A stretch of 64,000 nt of DNA, taken from Rubrobacter_A sp965214435 (GTDB lineage: Bacteria > Actinomycetota > Rubrobacteria > Rubrobacterales > Rubrobacteraceae). The notes beneath the pieces are model-generated. The model worked only from the letters and a program-made list of their open reading frames with translations, was not told the DNA's origin and searched no databases. Shown piece by piece: positions 1-8,495 of this stretch. A program made the translations under genes and the position numbers. Location: assembly GCA_965214435.1 (NCBI GenBank), contig OZ243960.1, positions 930,001 through 994,000 of the forward strand. Reading direction: 5' to 3'. Position 1 is the first letter of the stretch. The number at the start of each line of letters is the position of its first letter.

Positions 1-745
1 ACACGAACGCTAGCGTCCGCTCGCGGGTTACCTCCAGGATCGAGGGCGGCGGGGAACTCACGTCGAAGTAGATGTCGTTGTAGCATTCGTCGGAGAAGAG
101 CAGGATGTCGTGCTCCTGACAGAAAGCGGCTACTTCTTCTAAGTACTCGTAAGGTGCGGTCGCGCCTGTCGGGTTGTGGGGGTAGTTGATCCAGAGTACC
201 CGCGTCCGCTCCGGGTCTACCTCCTCTACCGGCAACAGGAACCCGTTCTCTTTTCTCAGCTCTACAGGCAACGGCTCGCCCCCGGCGAACAGCGTGCCCC
301 GCTCGTAGACTGGGTAGCCGGGGGTGCCGTAGACGACACCGCACCGGTCGTGCGAGTGGTGCAGGAAGGCCAGCGGCGCGTGGAAAATGGCCTCTTTGGA
401 GCCGGTCGCCGGCAGGACTTCGGTCTCCGGGTCGAGTTCGACGCCGTGACGCCTCTGTACCCAGGCGCAAAACGCTTCGCGCAACTCCTTCTTCCCGGTG
501 ACGGTCGGGTACTGGCTCGTCTCGGGTATACCTTCGGCCAGGGCGCGGCGTATCCTCTCGTCCGTCGGCTCGCGAGGGTCTCCGGTGCCGAAGTCGAATA
601 GCTCCGCTTCTTTGGCCCGCAACTCCGCGCGGCGCTCGTCGAGCTTTAGCAGCGGGTAGGAGCCGCCTTTTTCGAGGATCGGGTTCAGGAGCAGCGGAGG
701 GGGGGATAATTCTTTGGAGCGGGCGATTTCGCGGTGGTCGTCCAT
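1..745 (-). CDS. dapC: PLP-dependent aminotransferase, DapC-like (partial, 3' end off window)
   Basis: The complement of 745 back to 1 is open from ATG at 745 and reads MDDHREIARSKEL at the start, then class I/II fold-type I aminotransferase motifs: GTPGYPVYE, NYPHNPTGA and FSDECYND (the Asp that contacts the PLP pyridine N). About 248 residues are visible; the PLP lysine lies beyond the left edge. It is divergent from lysA, 114 bases away. That context suggests N-succinyl-L,L-diaminopimelate aminotransferase in lysine/peptidoglycan-precursor synthesis, though a DapL-type or other aspartate-like aminotransferase cannot be excluded. The aminotransferase family is certain; the substrate is inferred from lysA, dapF and lysC-dapA-dapB nearby. 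Confidence 0.72.
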   Translation of the reverse strand, partial: MDDHREIARSKELSPPPLLLNPILEKGGSYPLLKLDERRAELRAKEAELFDFGTGDPREPTDERIRRALAEGIPETSQYPTVTGKKELREAFCAWVQRRHGVELDPETEVLPATGSKEAIFHAPLAFLHHSHDRCGVVYGTPGYPVYERGTLFAGGEPLPVELRKENGFLLPVEEVDPERTRVLWINYPHNPTGATAPYEYLEEVAAFCQEHDILLFSDECYNDIYFDVSSPPPSILEVTRERTLAFV

Positions 746-859
746 GTGGATTGCGTCGCGCCGGGCTCTGGCGCGGGGTATATTCCTTTCGGGGTCTCCT
801 TTACGGAGCCCGCAATATAACACGCGAGGGACGTGAATCTCGGAGCTAGGAGGCAGACC

Positions 860-2110
860 TTGGACGACTTTCACCACCGGAACGGGGAACTCTACTGCGA
901 GGAGGTCCCGCTATCCGAAATAGCGGAGCAGGCCGGGACTCCTACCTACGTCTACAGCCACGGCGCTCTTGAGAAAGCCTACCGCGAGCTGGACAAAGCT
1001 TTCTCGGGTCTTGACCACCAGGTCTGCTTCGCGGTCAAGGCGAACGGAAACCTCGCCGTCTTGCGGGCGCTGGCGGCCTTCGGGGCCGGGGCGGACATCG
1101 TCTCCGGCGGGGAGCTCTACCGCAGCATCCGGGCGGGCTTTGACCCGAAGAAGATAGTCTTTGCCGGCGTCGGCAAGACCGAAGCGGAACTCATTGCCGG
1201 GCTCGGCGAGCGGATACTTCTGTTTAACGTCGAATCTGCTTCGGAGCTAGAGCACCTGAACCGCTGCGCCGGGCGTCACGGCAAAAAGGCCCGCGTCTCC
1301 CTGCGCGTAAACCCGGACGTGGACGCCGAGAGCCACCCGGCAATCTCCACGGGCCAGCACGGCAGCAAGTTCGGCATACCGCTAGACGAGGCCCTCCAAC
1401 TCGCCGAGAGCATAGAGGATTACCCCTGCGTGGACCTCATCGGGATTCACCAGCACGTAGGAAGCCAGATCTCCAAACTCGAACCCTACACCGCCTCGGT
1501 CGAAAAGAGCGCTAACCTCGTCACCGAGCTGAAACGCCGCGGCCTCGACATCCAATACTTCAATATCGGCGGCGGCCTCGGTATCCGCTACAACGACGAA
1601 GAGACCCCGACGCCCAAAGAAATGGTGGACGCTATCCGGCCCGCCCTGGAAGAGACCGGGACGAAGATACTCTGCGAGATGGGCCGCTACATAGCCGGCA
1701 ACGCCGGGGCGCTGGTTACCCGCGTGGTCTACCGCAAGGAGAGCGCCGGCAAGAGCTTCCTCGTCGCCGACGCCGGCATGAACGACCTCCTGCGCCCGAG
1801 CCTCTACGACGCCTACCACGAAGTCCGCGCCGTAAAAGACGGCACCGCGGACATCACCGCCGACCTCGTCGGTCCCGTCTGCGAGAGCGGCGACTACCTG
1901 GCCCGCGACCGCGAGCTGCCGAACGCTGCCGAGGGCGATACTCTGGCGGTAATGAGCGCCGGGGCCTACGGCTCCTCGATGTCCTCCAACTATAACGCCC
2001 GTCCTCGACCGGCTGAAGTACTCGTCCGGGGTGATAGGTGGTCGGTGGTCCGAGAGCGTGAGAGCCACGCCGACCTCGTCAAAGGCGAGCTAATACCGCC
2101 GTTTTTGTAG
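860..2110 (+). CDS. lysA: Diaminopimelate decarboxylase
   Basis: Last step of lysine synthesis: PLP-dependent decarboxylation of meso-diaminopimelate to L-lysine. It is an alanine-racemase-fold type III PLP enzyme. Visible are the PLP lysine in CFAVKANGN (about residue 60), the phosphate-binding NIGGGLGIRY, HQHVGSQI, CEMGRYIAG, and the decarboxylase signature PVCESGDYL, whose Cys comes from the partner subunit. The chosen start is TTG at 860, 6 bases behind AGGAGG (848-853); the in-frame GTG at 833 would put that Shine-Dalgarno inside the gene. The length of 416 residues is normal for the family. It is divergent from the dapC-like gene and convergent with the DoxX gene 2 bases downstream. Confidence 0.93.
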   Translation: MDDFHHRNGELYCEEVPLSEIAEQAGTPTYVYSHGALEKAYRELDKAFSGLDHQVCFAVKANGNLAVLRALAAFGAGADIVSGGELYRSIRAGFDPKKIVFAGVGKTEAELIAGLGERILLFNVESASELEHLNRCAGRHGKKARVSLRVNPDVDAESHPAISTGQHGSKFGIPLDEALQLAESIEDYPCVDLIGIHQHVGSQISKLEPYTASVEKSANLVTELKRRGLDIQYFNIGGGLGIRYNDEETPTPKEMVDAIRPALEETGTKILCEMGRYIAGNAGALVTRVVYRKESAGKSFLVADAGMNDLLRPSLYDAYHEVRAVKDGTADITADLVGPVCESGDYLARDRELPNAAEGDTLAVMSAGAYGSSMSSNYNARPRPAEVLVRGDRWSVVRERESHADLVKGELIPPFL

Positions 2111-2112
2111 CT

Positions 2113-2613
2113 TTAGGTGTGCCGGCGGGCGCGGCGGTTGGTGAGGATGGGGGAGAGGAAGCGGTTGCGGCGGGCCAGGGCTGCGTCTATGGAGGCTGAT
2201 TTGGCCGCGGCGCTGAAAAGGAGGAGCAGCGAGATCAGGGCTACCACGAGGTTTAGCGTGAGAAACTGCGGCGACCCGAGCCCGGTCCCCAAGGAAACTC
2301 CGCCCTGAGATAGCAGCAGGGCAGCACTGAATACTACGCTGCCTATCGCCGCCAGGTTTGTGAGGAGACCCAATATCAGCGCGAGCCCGAGCGCCAGTTC
2401 CCCGATGCGGGCTAGCTGGGCGACGAGTTCGGCGTTCGGGACGACGGTCTGGCGCATGAAGTCCTGGAAGAAAGGCGGGGCCTGGGAGACGAAACCGCCG
2501 GCCTGGAGGCTGGTGGCGAGTTGCTGGGGGAAGTCCGGGTTCAGGATCTTCTCGACCGCGCCGTTGAGCCAGATCGCTCCTACAAGTATTCTTATCCATA
2601 CCATGCCGTTCAT
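2113..2613 (-). CDS. DoxX family membrane protein
   Basis: A 166-residue protein with four predicted membrane segments (about residues 5-20, 68-88, 92-105 and 118-140). Its ARIGELALGLALILG stretch is typical of DoxX/quinone-linked redox membrane proteins; the exact role is unknown for most members. Start ATG 2613 follows GGAGGAG with good spacing. The C-terminus is basic (RRNRF...NRRARRHT). It stands alone, tail to tail with lysA. A role in redox or thiosulfate metabolism is only a family-level guess. Confidence 0.8.
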   Translation of the reverse strand: MNGMVWIRILVGAIWLNGAVEKILNPDFPQQLATSLQAGGFVSQAPPFFQDFMRQTVVPNAELVAQLARIGELALGLALILGLLTNLAAIGSVVFSAALLLSQGGVSLGTGLGSPQFLTLNLVVALISLLLLFSAAAKSASIDAALARRNRFLSPILTNRRARRHT

Positions 2614-2753
2614 CGCGCGGCTCCTCCAGAAGCGGGTCTTCTCTCTACTGCCGCCGACGTAAAGGAAATATACCCCGTCAGCCGTCTACATGATACAACC
2701 GAAACACTGTCTCATGCGTATATATTTACAGGCAACCGGATAAGGAGCATAGT

Positions 2754-3224
2754 TTGGCCGAAGAAAGCATATCGCGCAGGAAGTTTATCCGTCTCGGGGC
2801 GGCGTTCGGGGTCGGGGCCGCCGGGGTCTCGCTGGCTGCGGCCTGCGGCGGAGGCTCTGGCGAAAGTTCTAGCTCCGGGGGAGGCTCCGCCTCCAGAGGC
2901 GGAGCCAGCACGACCTCGGGTGGCGGAGGGGCTATCGCCGAAGAGCAGGCGGTCGCGCCGGGGACCGCGACCACGTTCACTAACTCGGGAGACCCTGCAG
3001 TCCTCGTGCACCTCGAAAGTGGCGACTTCGTGGCCTACTCGGCGGTCTGTCCCCACCAGGGCTGCACGGTAGAGTACCAGCAAGACTCCGGCCAGCTCGC
3101 CTGCCCGTGCCACGGGTCGGCGTTCGACCCGGCCGACAGTGGCGCGGTCTTGTCGGGACCGGCCCAGCAGCCGCTGTCGGACATACCGGTCGAGGTTCGG
3201 GGTGGCGAGGTAGTCAAGGCTTAG
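2754..3224 (+). CDS. Rieske (2Fe-2S) lipoprotein exported by Tat
   Basis: The 156-residue protein starts at TTG 2754 behind AAGGAG (2743-2748). Residues 1-30 hold a Tat motif (SRRKFIRLG), a hydrophobic stretch and a lipobox-like AAAC, so it is probably exported folded and lipidated. A Gly/Ser-rich linker follows, then a Rieske domain with the two cluster-binding boxes CPHQGC (about residue 99) and CPCHGSAFD (about residue 117). It is probably an electron-transfer protein on the outer face of the membrane, similar to small stand-alone Rieske proteins in actinobacteria. No cytochrome b or oxygenase gene is adjacent, so its partner is unknown. Confidence 0.88.
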   Translation: MAEESISRRKFIRLGAAFGVGAAGVSLAAACGGGSGESSSSGGGSASRGGASTTSGGGGAIAEEQAVAPGTATTFTNSGDPAVLVHLESGDFVAYSAVCPHQGCTVEYQQDSGQLACPCHGSAFDPADSGAVLSGPAQQPLSDIPVEVRGGEVVKA

Positions 3225-3246
3225 ATTTACCGGCCGGAGTGCCGGT

Positions 3247-3280
3247 AGTCCACCGCCGGGCACGAATCCGGCGGTGGACT
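3247..3280 (+). terminator. Hairpin terminator after Rieske gene
   Basis: Perfect 13-bp stem (AGTCCACCGCCGG at 3247-3259, its complement at 3268-3280) with an 8-base loop, 22 bases after the Rieske stop codon. There is no long U tract, as is common in high-GC actinobacteria. Confidence 0.7.
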
Positions 3281-3382
3281 CCGGTGAAAAATCCTTCTGT
3301 GAAAAGGAGAATCTCCGGTAGGATCGCGCGGCATGGGCCTCGGCCTCTGGTCGAGCCCGCCGGTGGCGCGTAGAATGCGCTT

Positions 3383-4000
3383 ATGGACTCGGGTGGTGAG
3401 CGCATAGGGCTTAACGGGGCGGCGGCGGTTCTGGGTGTGTCGCCGGAGGCCGTGCGACGCCACGTTGCCGAGGGCCGTCTCACCAACGAGGATCAAAGGG
3501 GCGGCTACATCTTCGACCTCTCGGAGGTCGAGGATCTCGCCGGTCTACAGGGTCCCTCGCAGGACGAGGAGATCTTCGAGGGCGAGGTGATGTGGGAGGA
3601 TAGCCCGAACAATAACTCCCGGCTGCCGGCCGTTCCCTTTGAGCGTTACGAGAGGCTCTTGCAGCAGGGTCAGGATTACAAGACCCGCCTCGACGAGCGC
3701 AACCGGCAGATGGAGGAGATCCGCCAGGAGCGCGACGCCGCCCGGGTCGAGATGGACCGGCTCTGGTCCGAGATAGAACGCCTGAACCTGATCGAGTACC
3801 AGCGTGAGATCCAGGAGAAAGCCATCTCCACCCTCGAAGAGGAGAAGGCTAAGCTCGAAGCCGACCGCGAACGCCTCCAGAAAGAGCGTAACGACCTCGT
3901 CGAAGAGAAGTCAGCCCTCGCCGAAGAACGCACCCGTCTCGAAGCCGAGGTCAAGATCATGAAGACCCGCGGCTTCTGGTCCCGCCTGCTCGGCGGATGA
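3383..4000 (+). CDS. HTH (MerR/excisionase-like) protein with long coiled coil
   Basis: A 205-residue protein from ATG 3383. Residues 7-45 (GLNGAAAVLGVSPEAVRRHV, then a short wing) look like a MerR/excisionase-type winged helix that binds DNA. Residues about 85-195 are a highly charged, heptad-like coiled coil rich in Glu, Arg and Lys, ending in a short KTRGFWSRLLGG tail that could be an amphipathic membrane or partner anchor. Architecture of this kind occurs in actinobacterial chromosome-associated and transcription proteins. No effector domain is visible and the function is unknown. Confidence 0.75.
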   Translation: MDSGGERIGLNGAAAVLGVSPEAVRRHVAEGRLTNEDQRGGYIFDLSEVEDLAGLQGPSQDEEIFEGEVMWEDSPNNNSRLPAVPFERYERLLQQGQDYKTRLDERNRQMEEIRQERDAARVEMDRLWSEIERLNLIEYQREIQEKAISTLEEEKAKLEADRERLQKERNDLVEEKSALAEERTRLEAEVKIMKTRGFWSRLLGG

Positions 4001-4033
4001 GACCTGTCCCGTTCTTCTGTAGAATGCAACGCA

Positions 4034-4873
4034 GTGAGTATTAGAAGAATCAAGAAGATAGTTCCCCTACCGATCAAGCGTCGAGGCAAGATGGTCTACC
4101 TGCACCTGCTGGATGCCAGAGACTGGGCATTCGGACTGCGGGCTCCCCTGACGCCGCCGCGGAGAAAGACGCTGGTCGGTGGCGGGGATTTTCACCAGGT
4201 GGGGCGTATGTGGCTCGGACGCTTTCAGGACATGGCCGGTCTGGAGCCTCACGAGGACGTGCTAGACATTGGGTGCGGGATCGGCCGCATGGCCGTGCCG
4301 CTCGCCGGGTATCTGGACCCCGAACAGGGCGGTAGCTACGAAGGTCTCGACGTGACACCCCGGGACATAGAGTGGTGTCAGAAGAACATCGGCGCGGAAT
4401 ACCCGCACTTCCGCTTTACCCTGGCAGACATCTACAACGGGGAATATAACCCTTCGGGCGCTTACCGGGCCTCGGAGTATACCTTTCCCTACAAAGACAG
4501 GTGCCTCGACTTCGCTTTCATGACCTCGGTAATGACCCACCTTCTACCCGCGGACATGGAGAACTACCTTCGCCAGACGGCGAGGGTATTAAAACCCGGA
4601 GGGCGGTGCCTGATCACCTTCTTCCTGCTTAACGAGCAGGCTCTGGCAGCTATCAACGCGGGGAAGAGCAATCCTGATTTCCGCTACGAAGGACCGGGTT
4701 ACCGAACCTTCAGCAAAGAGGCGCCGGAGTACGGTATAGCGTACGACGAGGAGTACGTCAGGAGCCTCTACGCTGGGTACGGGCTACAGATAAAGGAGCC
4801 CGTCCGGAGGGGCCGCTGGACCGGGATAGAAGCCGAAGGTAACCAGGACGCAGTCCTCGCCATCAAAATATAA
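4034..4873 (+). CDS. Class I SAM-dependent methyltransferase
   Basis: A 279-residue protein beginning at GTG 4034. The SAM-binding motif I is VLDIGCGIGRMAVPLAG (about residue 75), followed by an acidic motif II (YEGLDVTPRDIEW) and the post-motif LKPGGRCLITFFLLN. The last strand region is compatible with a UbiE/type-11 methyltransferase. The N-terminus is basic (MSIRRIKKIVPLPIKRRGK). The substrate is unknown. It stands between a coiled-coil HTH protein and an AAA ATPase with no obvious pathway link. Confidence 0.82.
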   Translation: MSIRRIKKIVPLPIKRRGKMVYLHLLDARDWAFGLRAPLTPPRRKTLVGGGDFHQVGRMWLGRFQDMAGLEPHEDVLDIGCGIGRMAVPLAGYLDPEQGGSYEGLDVTPRDIEWCQKNIGAEYPHFRFTLADIYNGEYNPSGAYRASEYTFPYKDRCLDFAFMTSVMTHLLPADMENYLRQTARVLKPGGRCLITFFLLNEQALAAINAGKSNPDFRYEGPGYRTFSKEAPEYGIAYDEEYVRSLYAGYGLQIKEPVRRGRWTGIEAEGNQDAVLAIKI

Positions 4874-4971
4874 GTACAAGTTATAACAAGCCAAAACTCG
4901 CCGCGGACATGCTCAGGTGCACCCCCGGTGGCCGACAAGTCCGCACACTCTGCTCTATAGTTCCAGGCTAT

Positions 4972-6282
4972 ATGGAAAAAGAACACCTTAGCCGGCTCCT
5001 CCTGCAAACGCGAGGCCTGACCGTGCTCCGCGGCGTCCTGGAGTCTCCACCCGCCCGCGAGGTGTTGAATTTATTAGAGCTACTGGTGGACAATAACCCG
5101 GAATCTTCCGCCGTGGCCGCTGCCTACGGGCTGGCCTGGCGAGAGCTTTCAGCCACGTCCGAAACACTTCTGCCCGACGCCTGGCAGTCACACCTCGTCG
5201 AGCGCCTCTTAGACGACGAAAACACCTTTAGCCTCTGCGCCGAAAGAGGTGGTCCGAAGGCGGTGGCCGCCGGGCTACTGGAGCAGGTCCGGCGCGACCT
5301 CCGCGTACTACAAGCGCTCTGCGGGCTCCGGGCGGAGGACCTGCGGGACTTTGCCGCGGCCGCCGTGCCCGGAGCCGGGGATTCGTGGACGTCCTGGAAA
5401 GGTTTGTCCGAGCTTTCGGAAGACTCCCCGCGCGGACGTTTTGCCCAGAGTCTCGCCGCCGCTGAAGACTGGGGGGCCTGCACGGAAGATCTCGCCGGCC
5501 ATTTCGCCACCCACGGGGCTGGAGTTTTCGGCCGCTACCGGGCCTTCCGCTGGAAAGCCGGGAGCTTGGAGCCGGTCCCCGACCCGGACCCCGTCTCGCT
5601 GCGGGACCTCGTCGGGTACGAGGAAGACCGCAGGCCGCTGCTCCGCAACACGGAACGCTTTCTCGCCGGGCTGCCGGCCCACCACGCCCTCGTCTACGGA
5701 CTTCCAGGAACCGGCAAGTCCTCGACCGTCAAGGCCGTGATGAACAACTACGCCGGTCGCGGGCTGCGGGCGGTCGAGGTAGCCAAAGAAGACCTCGGGG
5801 GGCTGCCGGAGTTGCTCGGGGTGCTCCGGGGACGGGGGATGCGCTTTGTCCTGTTCATCGACGATCTGTCTTTTGAGGAGTACGAGACGGAGTACAAGCC
5901 GCTAAAGGCGCTCCTGGAGGGGAGCCTCGAAGCACCACCGGGGAACGTCCGGTTATACGCGACCTCCAACCGGCGGAACCTGATCCGGGAGCGCTTCTCC
6001 GACCGGGAAGACGGTTCCGGTGACGAGGTGCACGCCCGCGACACCATGCAGGAGAAGCTCTCCCTGGCGGCCCGCTTCGGCCTTCGTCTGACCTTCCCGA
6101 CCCCTGACCAGAAAGAGTATCTGGACATAGTAGCCGGCATCGCCCGGAAACGCGGGCTTCGGATACCGGCCGACGCGCTGGCCGAGCGCGCCCGCCTCTG
6201 GGACCGCTGGCACGCCGGGCGCTCCGGCAGGACCGCCCGCCAACTCGTCGACGAACTGGAAGCCGAACTAGCCGACTCGTAG
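4972..6282 (+). CDS. DUF815 family P-loop ATPase
   Basis: The protein has about 436 residues from ATG 4972; an in-frame upstream ATG at 4909 has no ribosome binding site. The N-terminal half is helical without recognised motifs. The C-terminal half has a Walker A GLPGTGKSS (about residue 243), a Walker B FVLFIDDLSFE, a sensor-like YATSNRRNLI, and the conserved HARDTMQEKLSLAARFG signature typical of DUF815 (PF05673). The family comprises predicted ATPases of unknown function. The gene stands alone. Confidence 0.85.
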   Translation: MEKEHLSRLLLQTRGLTVLRGVLESPPAREVLNLLELLVDNNPESSAVAAAYGLAWRELSATSETLLPDAWQSHLVERLLDDENTFSLCAERGGPKAVAAGLLEQVRRDLRVLQALCGLRAEDLRDFAAAAVPGAGDSWTSWKGLSELSEDSPRGRFAQSLAAAEDWGACTEDLAGHFATHGAGVFGRYRAFRWKAGSLEPVPDPDPVSLRDLVGYEEDRRPLLRNTERFLAGLPAHHALVYGLPGTGKSSTVKAVMNNYAGRGLRAVEVAKEDLGGLPELLGVLRGRGMRFVLFIDDLSFEEYETEYKPLKALLEGSLEAPPGNVRLYATSNRRNLIRERFSDREDGSGDEVHARDTMQEKLSLAARFGLRLTFPTPDQKEYLDIVAGIARKRGLRIPADALAERARLWDRWHAGRSGRTARQLVDELEAELADS

Positions 6283-6307
6283 CCCACCGGGGTTCTTACC
6301 GGACGGT

Positions 6308-6748
6308 CTAGTTGTCTTTTAGCGCCAGGTAATCATCCACCCGGAAGCGGAAGTTTTTACTGTACTCTCTACCAGAGGCATCCACGACTACCAGCCGGAC
6401 CTTCGGCCGGCCGCCGTACCCGCCGTTTTTCAGGGACCCGGCAAGCTCCTTGGCCCGAAACCAGAACCTCACCCGCTCTCCGGCGGTCAGGACGCCCGGT
6501 AGAGTCTTTTCGCCGCCAAGGTTTTCGTTTAGCGACCGGTTGAAGTCCTTACCAGCCCGAACGTACAGGTGGGTGACCTCCACCTCTTCCTCGCCGGTGT
6601 TCGCTACGTCAAAGAGCACAAAGAGCGGGGAGATGTCCCCGCCCGGCCTCGGGAAAGCACCAAGGGACTGCCCTAGATCCAGCCGCGGGACACCCGAGTC
6701 TCCCGCTGCCGGACCCCGTAAAGCTCGAATAAAGGACCGTAGGCTCAT
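6308..6748 (-). CDS. Hypothetical beta-rich protein
   Basis: 146 residues, start ATG 6748. No signal peptide or membrane segment. The sequence alternates short beta-strand-like runs (PLFVLFDVANTGEEEVEVTH, RVRFWFRAKELA, PKVRLVVVDASGREYSKNF), as in an immunoglobulin-like or C2-like sandwich. The phrase DVANTGEEEV suggests a CARDB-like fold. No family is recognised with certainty and no operon partner is visible; it converges with the DUF815 gene. Confidence 0.6.
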   Translation of the reverse strand: MSLRSFIRALRGPAAGDSGVPRLDLGQSLGAFPRPGGDISPLFVLFDVANTGEEEVEVTHLYVRAGKDFNRSLNENLGGEKTLPGVLTAGERVRFWFRAKELAGSLKNGGYGGRPKVRLVVVDASGREYSKNFRFRVDDYLALKDN

Positions 6749-6860
6749 CCGGCTAAATTTTACGCTACGGAGCTACCGTATGAGAATTCCTTCGCTTTAG
6801 ATAACCCGGCACCGGGTTATCCTCGGAGTAGACGTTGGCAGAGGGCTAGAAGGCAGGATA

Positions 6861-7166
6861 GTGCCGCCAAAAGAGATACTAATAAAGATTCACAAGCAAC
6901 TGCGGTTTGTACTGGTTCTGCTCGGAACGAACGGACGGGCTACCCGCTCGCACATCGACCGGGCGCAAGGTCACATAGAGAAGTTATTGGGCCGGACGCC
7001 GGTCCTGGTAGAAGGAGAGAGCCCGCGGCAGCCGGCTATGGGCCACCTTGAAGAAGCGAGCGCGCTCGCCGAGGAGCACCTCGAAGCTTCCGGTCGCGGA
7101 GGCCGGGTGCGGCGTGAGATCCGGGTCGCCTTGCAGAAAGCTACCAGGGAGCTAAGCCCGGACTAG
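6861..7166 (+). CDS. Small hypothetical protein, helical
   Basis: 101 residues from GTG 6861, weakly preceded by AAGGCAGGA. Predicted mostly helical and amphipathic, with no membrane span. The stop TAG at 7164-7166 shares the palindrome CTAG with the stop of the convergent lipoprotein gene. Function unknown. Codon use looks like the neighbours, which supports it as real. Confidence 0.5.
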   Translation: MPPKEILIKIHKQLRFVLVLLGTNGRATRSHIDRAQGHIEKLLGRTPVLVEGESPRQPAMGHLEEASALAEEHLEASGRGGRVRREIRVALQKATRELSPD

Positions 7167-7324
7167 TCGTCCTCTTCCTCGCCGTCTTCCTCACCCCCGC
7201 CGTTCTCCTGCTCTTCCTGCTGCTCGTTGCCGCCGCCTTCCTGCTCTTCTCCGCCACCGCAGGACACCACGCCGAACAATGAAGCGAGAACGGCGAAAAA
7301 CACTATAGCTACTCTTCTCCTCAA
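7163..7324 (-). CDS. Small acidic lipoprotein
   Basis: A 53-residue gene read from TTG 7324, which lies 6 bases behind AAGGAG. Residues 1-22 (RRRVAIVFFAVLASLFGVVSC) are a clear lipoprotein signal with lipobox VVSC. The rest is a low-complexity Gly/Gln/Glu tail ending in EEDGEEEDD. It is probably a surface-tethered acidic peptide. No specific function can be given. It lies directly downstream of dapF but has its own start signals. Confidence 0.65.
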   Translation of the reverse strand: MRRRVAIVFFAVLASLFGVVSCGGGEEQEGGGNEQQEEQENGGGEEDGEEEDD

Positions 7325-7361
7325 AGAATTCTCCTTACTTGTAAACCGTTCCGCCAGTCTA

Positions 7362-8138
7362 CTAGAGTAGCTCTCCCTCGCAGACGTACTCCGCTGGCCC
7401 GTGCATAAAGACAGGCCCATCGCCTCCGGACCATTCGATCTTAACCACCCCGCCGTCGAGGTAGACTTCGGTCGGGCTTTCGGCGAGACCGAGGTGCATA
7501 GCCGCGACCGCCGTCGCACAGGAGCCGGTGCCAGATGCCAGGGTCTCACCAGCGCCCCGCTCCCAGATCCTCATTCGCACCGTACCCGCTCCCCGGACGT
7601 GAGCGAACTCCACGTTGGTCCCGTGAGGAAAAACCGGGTCACGCTCGACGGCCGCGCCCGCCAGTGGAAGCTCCAGCGCCTCCACCTCGCCGTCCGACGC
7701 CAGAAACGTGACCGCGTGCGGGTTACCCATCGAAACCCGCAGAAAGCGAAAATCTCCGACCGGAACCTCGGGCTCGATGCGCGGTGGACCCATGTCCACC
7801 CGGGAGGAGCCGTCCTCCGAGAGCAGTACCTTCTTCGTGCCCGCGCCGGTCTCAACGGTCAGGGCGTCTCGCTCGACGATCTCGTAGTCGCGGGCGTAGC
7901 GGGCGAGACAGCGGATGCCGTTGCCGCACATCTCGGCGTCGGAGCCGTCGGAGTTCAGGTATACCATTTTGAGGTCCGCGACTTGTGACGGAGCGGGGAT
8001 CAGGATGCCGTCCGCCCCGACGCCGAAGTGCCGGTCGCAGGACCTGCGGGCGAGGCGCGGCAAGTCTTCACCCTCGACCTCTCCGGGGTCGAAGATCAGG
8101 AAGTCATTGCCGACGCCGTGCATCTTGGTGAACCTCAT
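7362..8138 (-). CDS. dapF: Diaminopimelate epimerase
   Basis: Converts L,L-diaminopimelate to the meso form for lysine and cell-wall synthesis, using two catalytic cysteines without a cofactor. 258 residues; start MRFTKMHGVGNDF is typical. The catalytic pair is Cys71 in EMCGNGIRC and Cys207 in SGTGSCATA. The substrate-binding MGNPHAVTF and ERGAGETLASG are present. It is monocistronic here, away from lysA and dapA. Confidence 0.95.
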   Translation of the reverse strand: MRFTKMHGVGNDFLIFDPGEVEGEDLPRLARRSCDRHFGVGADGILIPAPSQVADLKMVYLNSDGSDAEMCGNGIRCLARYARDYEIVERDALTVETGAGTKKVLLSEDGSSRVDMGPPRIEPEVPVGDFRFLRVSMGNPHAVTFLASDGEVEALELPLAGAAVERDPVFPHGTNVEFAHVRGAGTVRMRIWERGAGETLASGTGSCATAVAAMHLGLAESPTEVYLDGGVVKIEWSGGDGPVFMHGPAEYVCEGELL

Positions 8139-8233
8139 GGTAGACCTGATTCTAGCGTTTCAGCGCCAGCAGAACGAACCCGCCGGCGCGAGAGACCGGC
8201 GTAAGGAAGTTATCGGCAAACATGCCCGGCTGG

Positions 8234-8437
8234 TTAGGGGCTGCCGTCGGACCTCTCTAACTCGCGGCGAGCTAGGTTCTGGGCCGAACGGAGCGCGGTC
8301 TGGGCGGTCCGGATATAGCCGTTGATACGGGCGTTATCGAAATCGCGGTCTTCGTCGCCGGTGTCTATGGAGGGTCGGGCCTCCTCTACCTGGCGGATAA
8401 TATCCTCAAACGTCTCTTCTAAATGCTTATTGTCCAC
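8234..8437 (-). CDS. Small hypothetical protein
   Basis: 67 residues from GTG 8437, with GGAG 10 bases upstream. Acidic and helical (HLEETFEDIIRQVEEARP; TAQTALRSAQNLARRELE). No recognised domain. It lies between a response regulator and dapF, all on the same strand but with gaps of 58 and 95 bases. Likely a short helical protein of unknown role. Confidence 0.5.
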   Translation of the reverse strand: MDNKHLEETFEDIIRQVEEARPSIDTGDEDRDFDNARINGYIRTAQTALRSAQNLARRELERSDGSP

Positions 8438-8495
8438 CTGGCAACGCTCCTACTCGCTCGTGACGGCGCTGTAATTCTACCCTGTTGAGCGGGAG

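Noticed and set aside
1382..2068. Long open frame on the minus strand within lysA
   Set aside because: Shadow of lysA codon bias; no motifs, no start signal, and lysA is certain.
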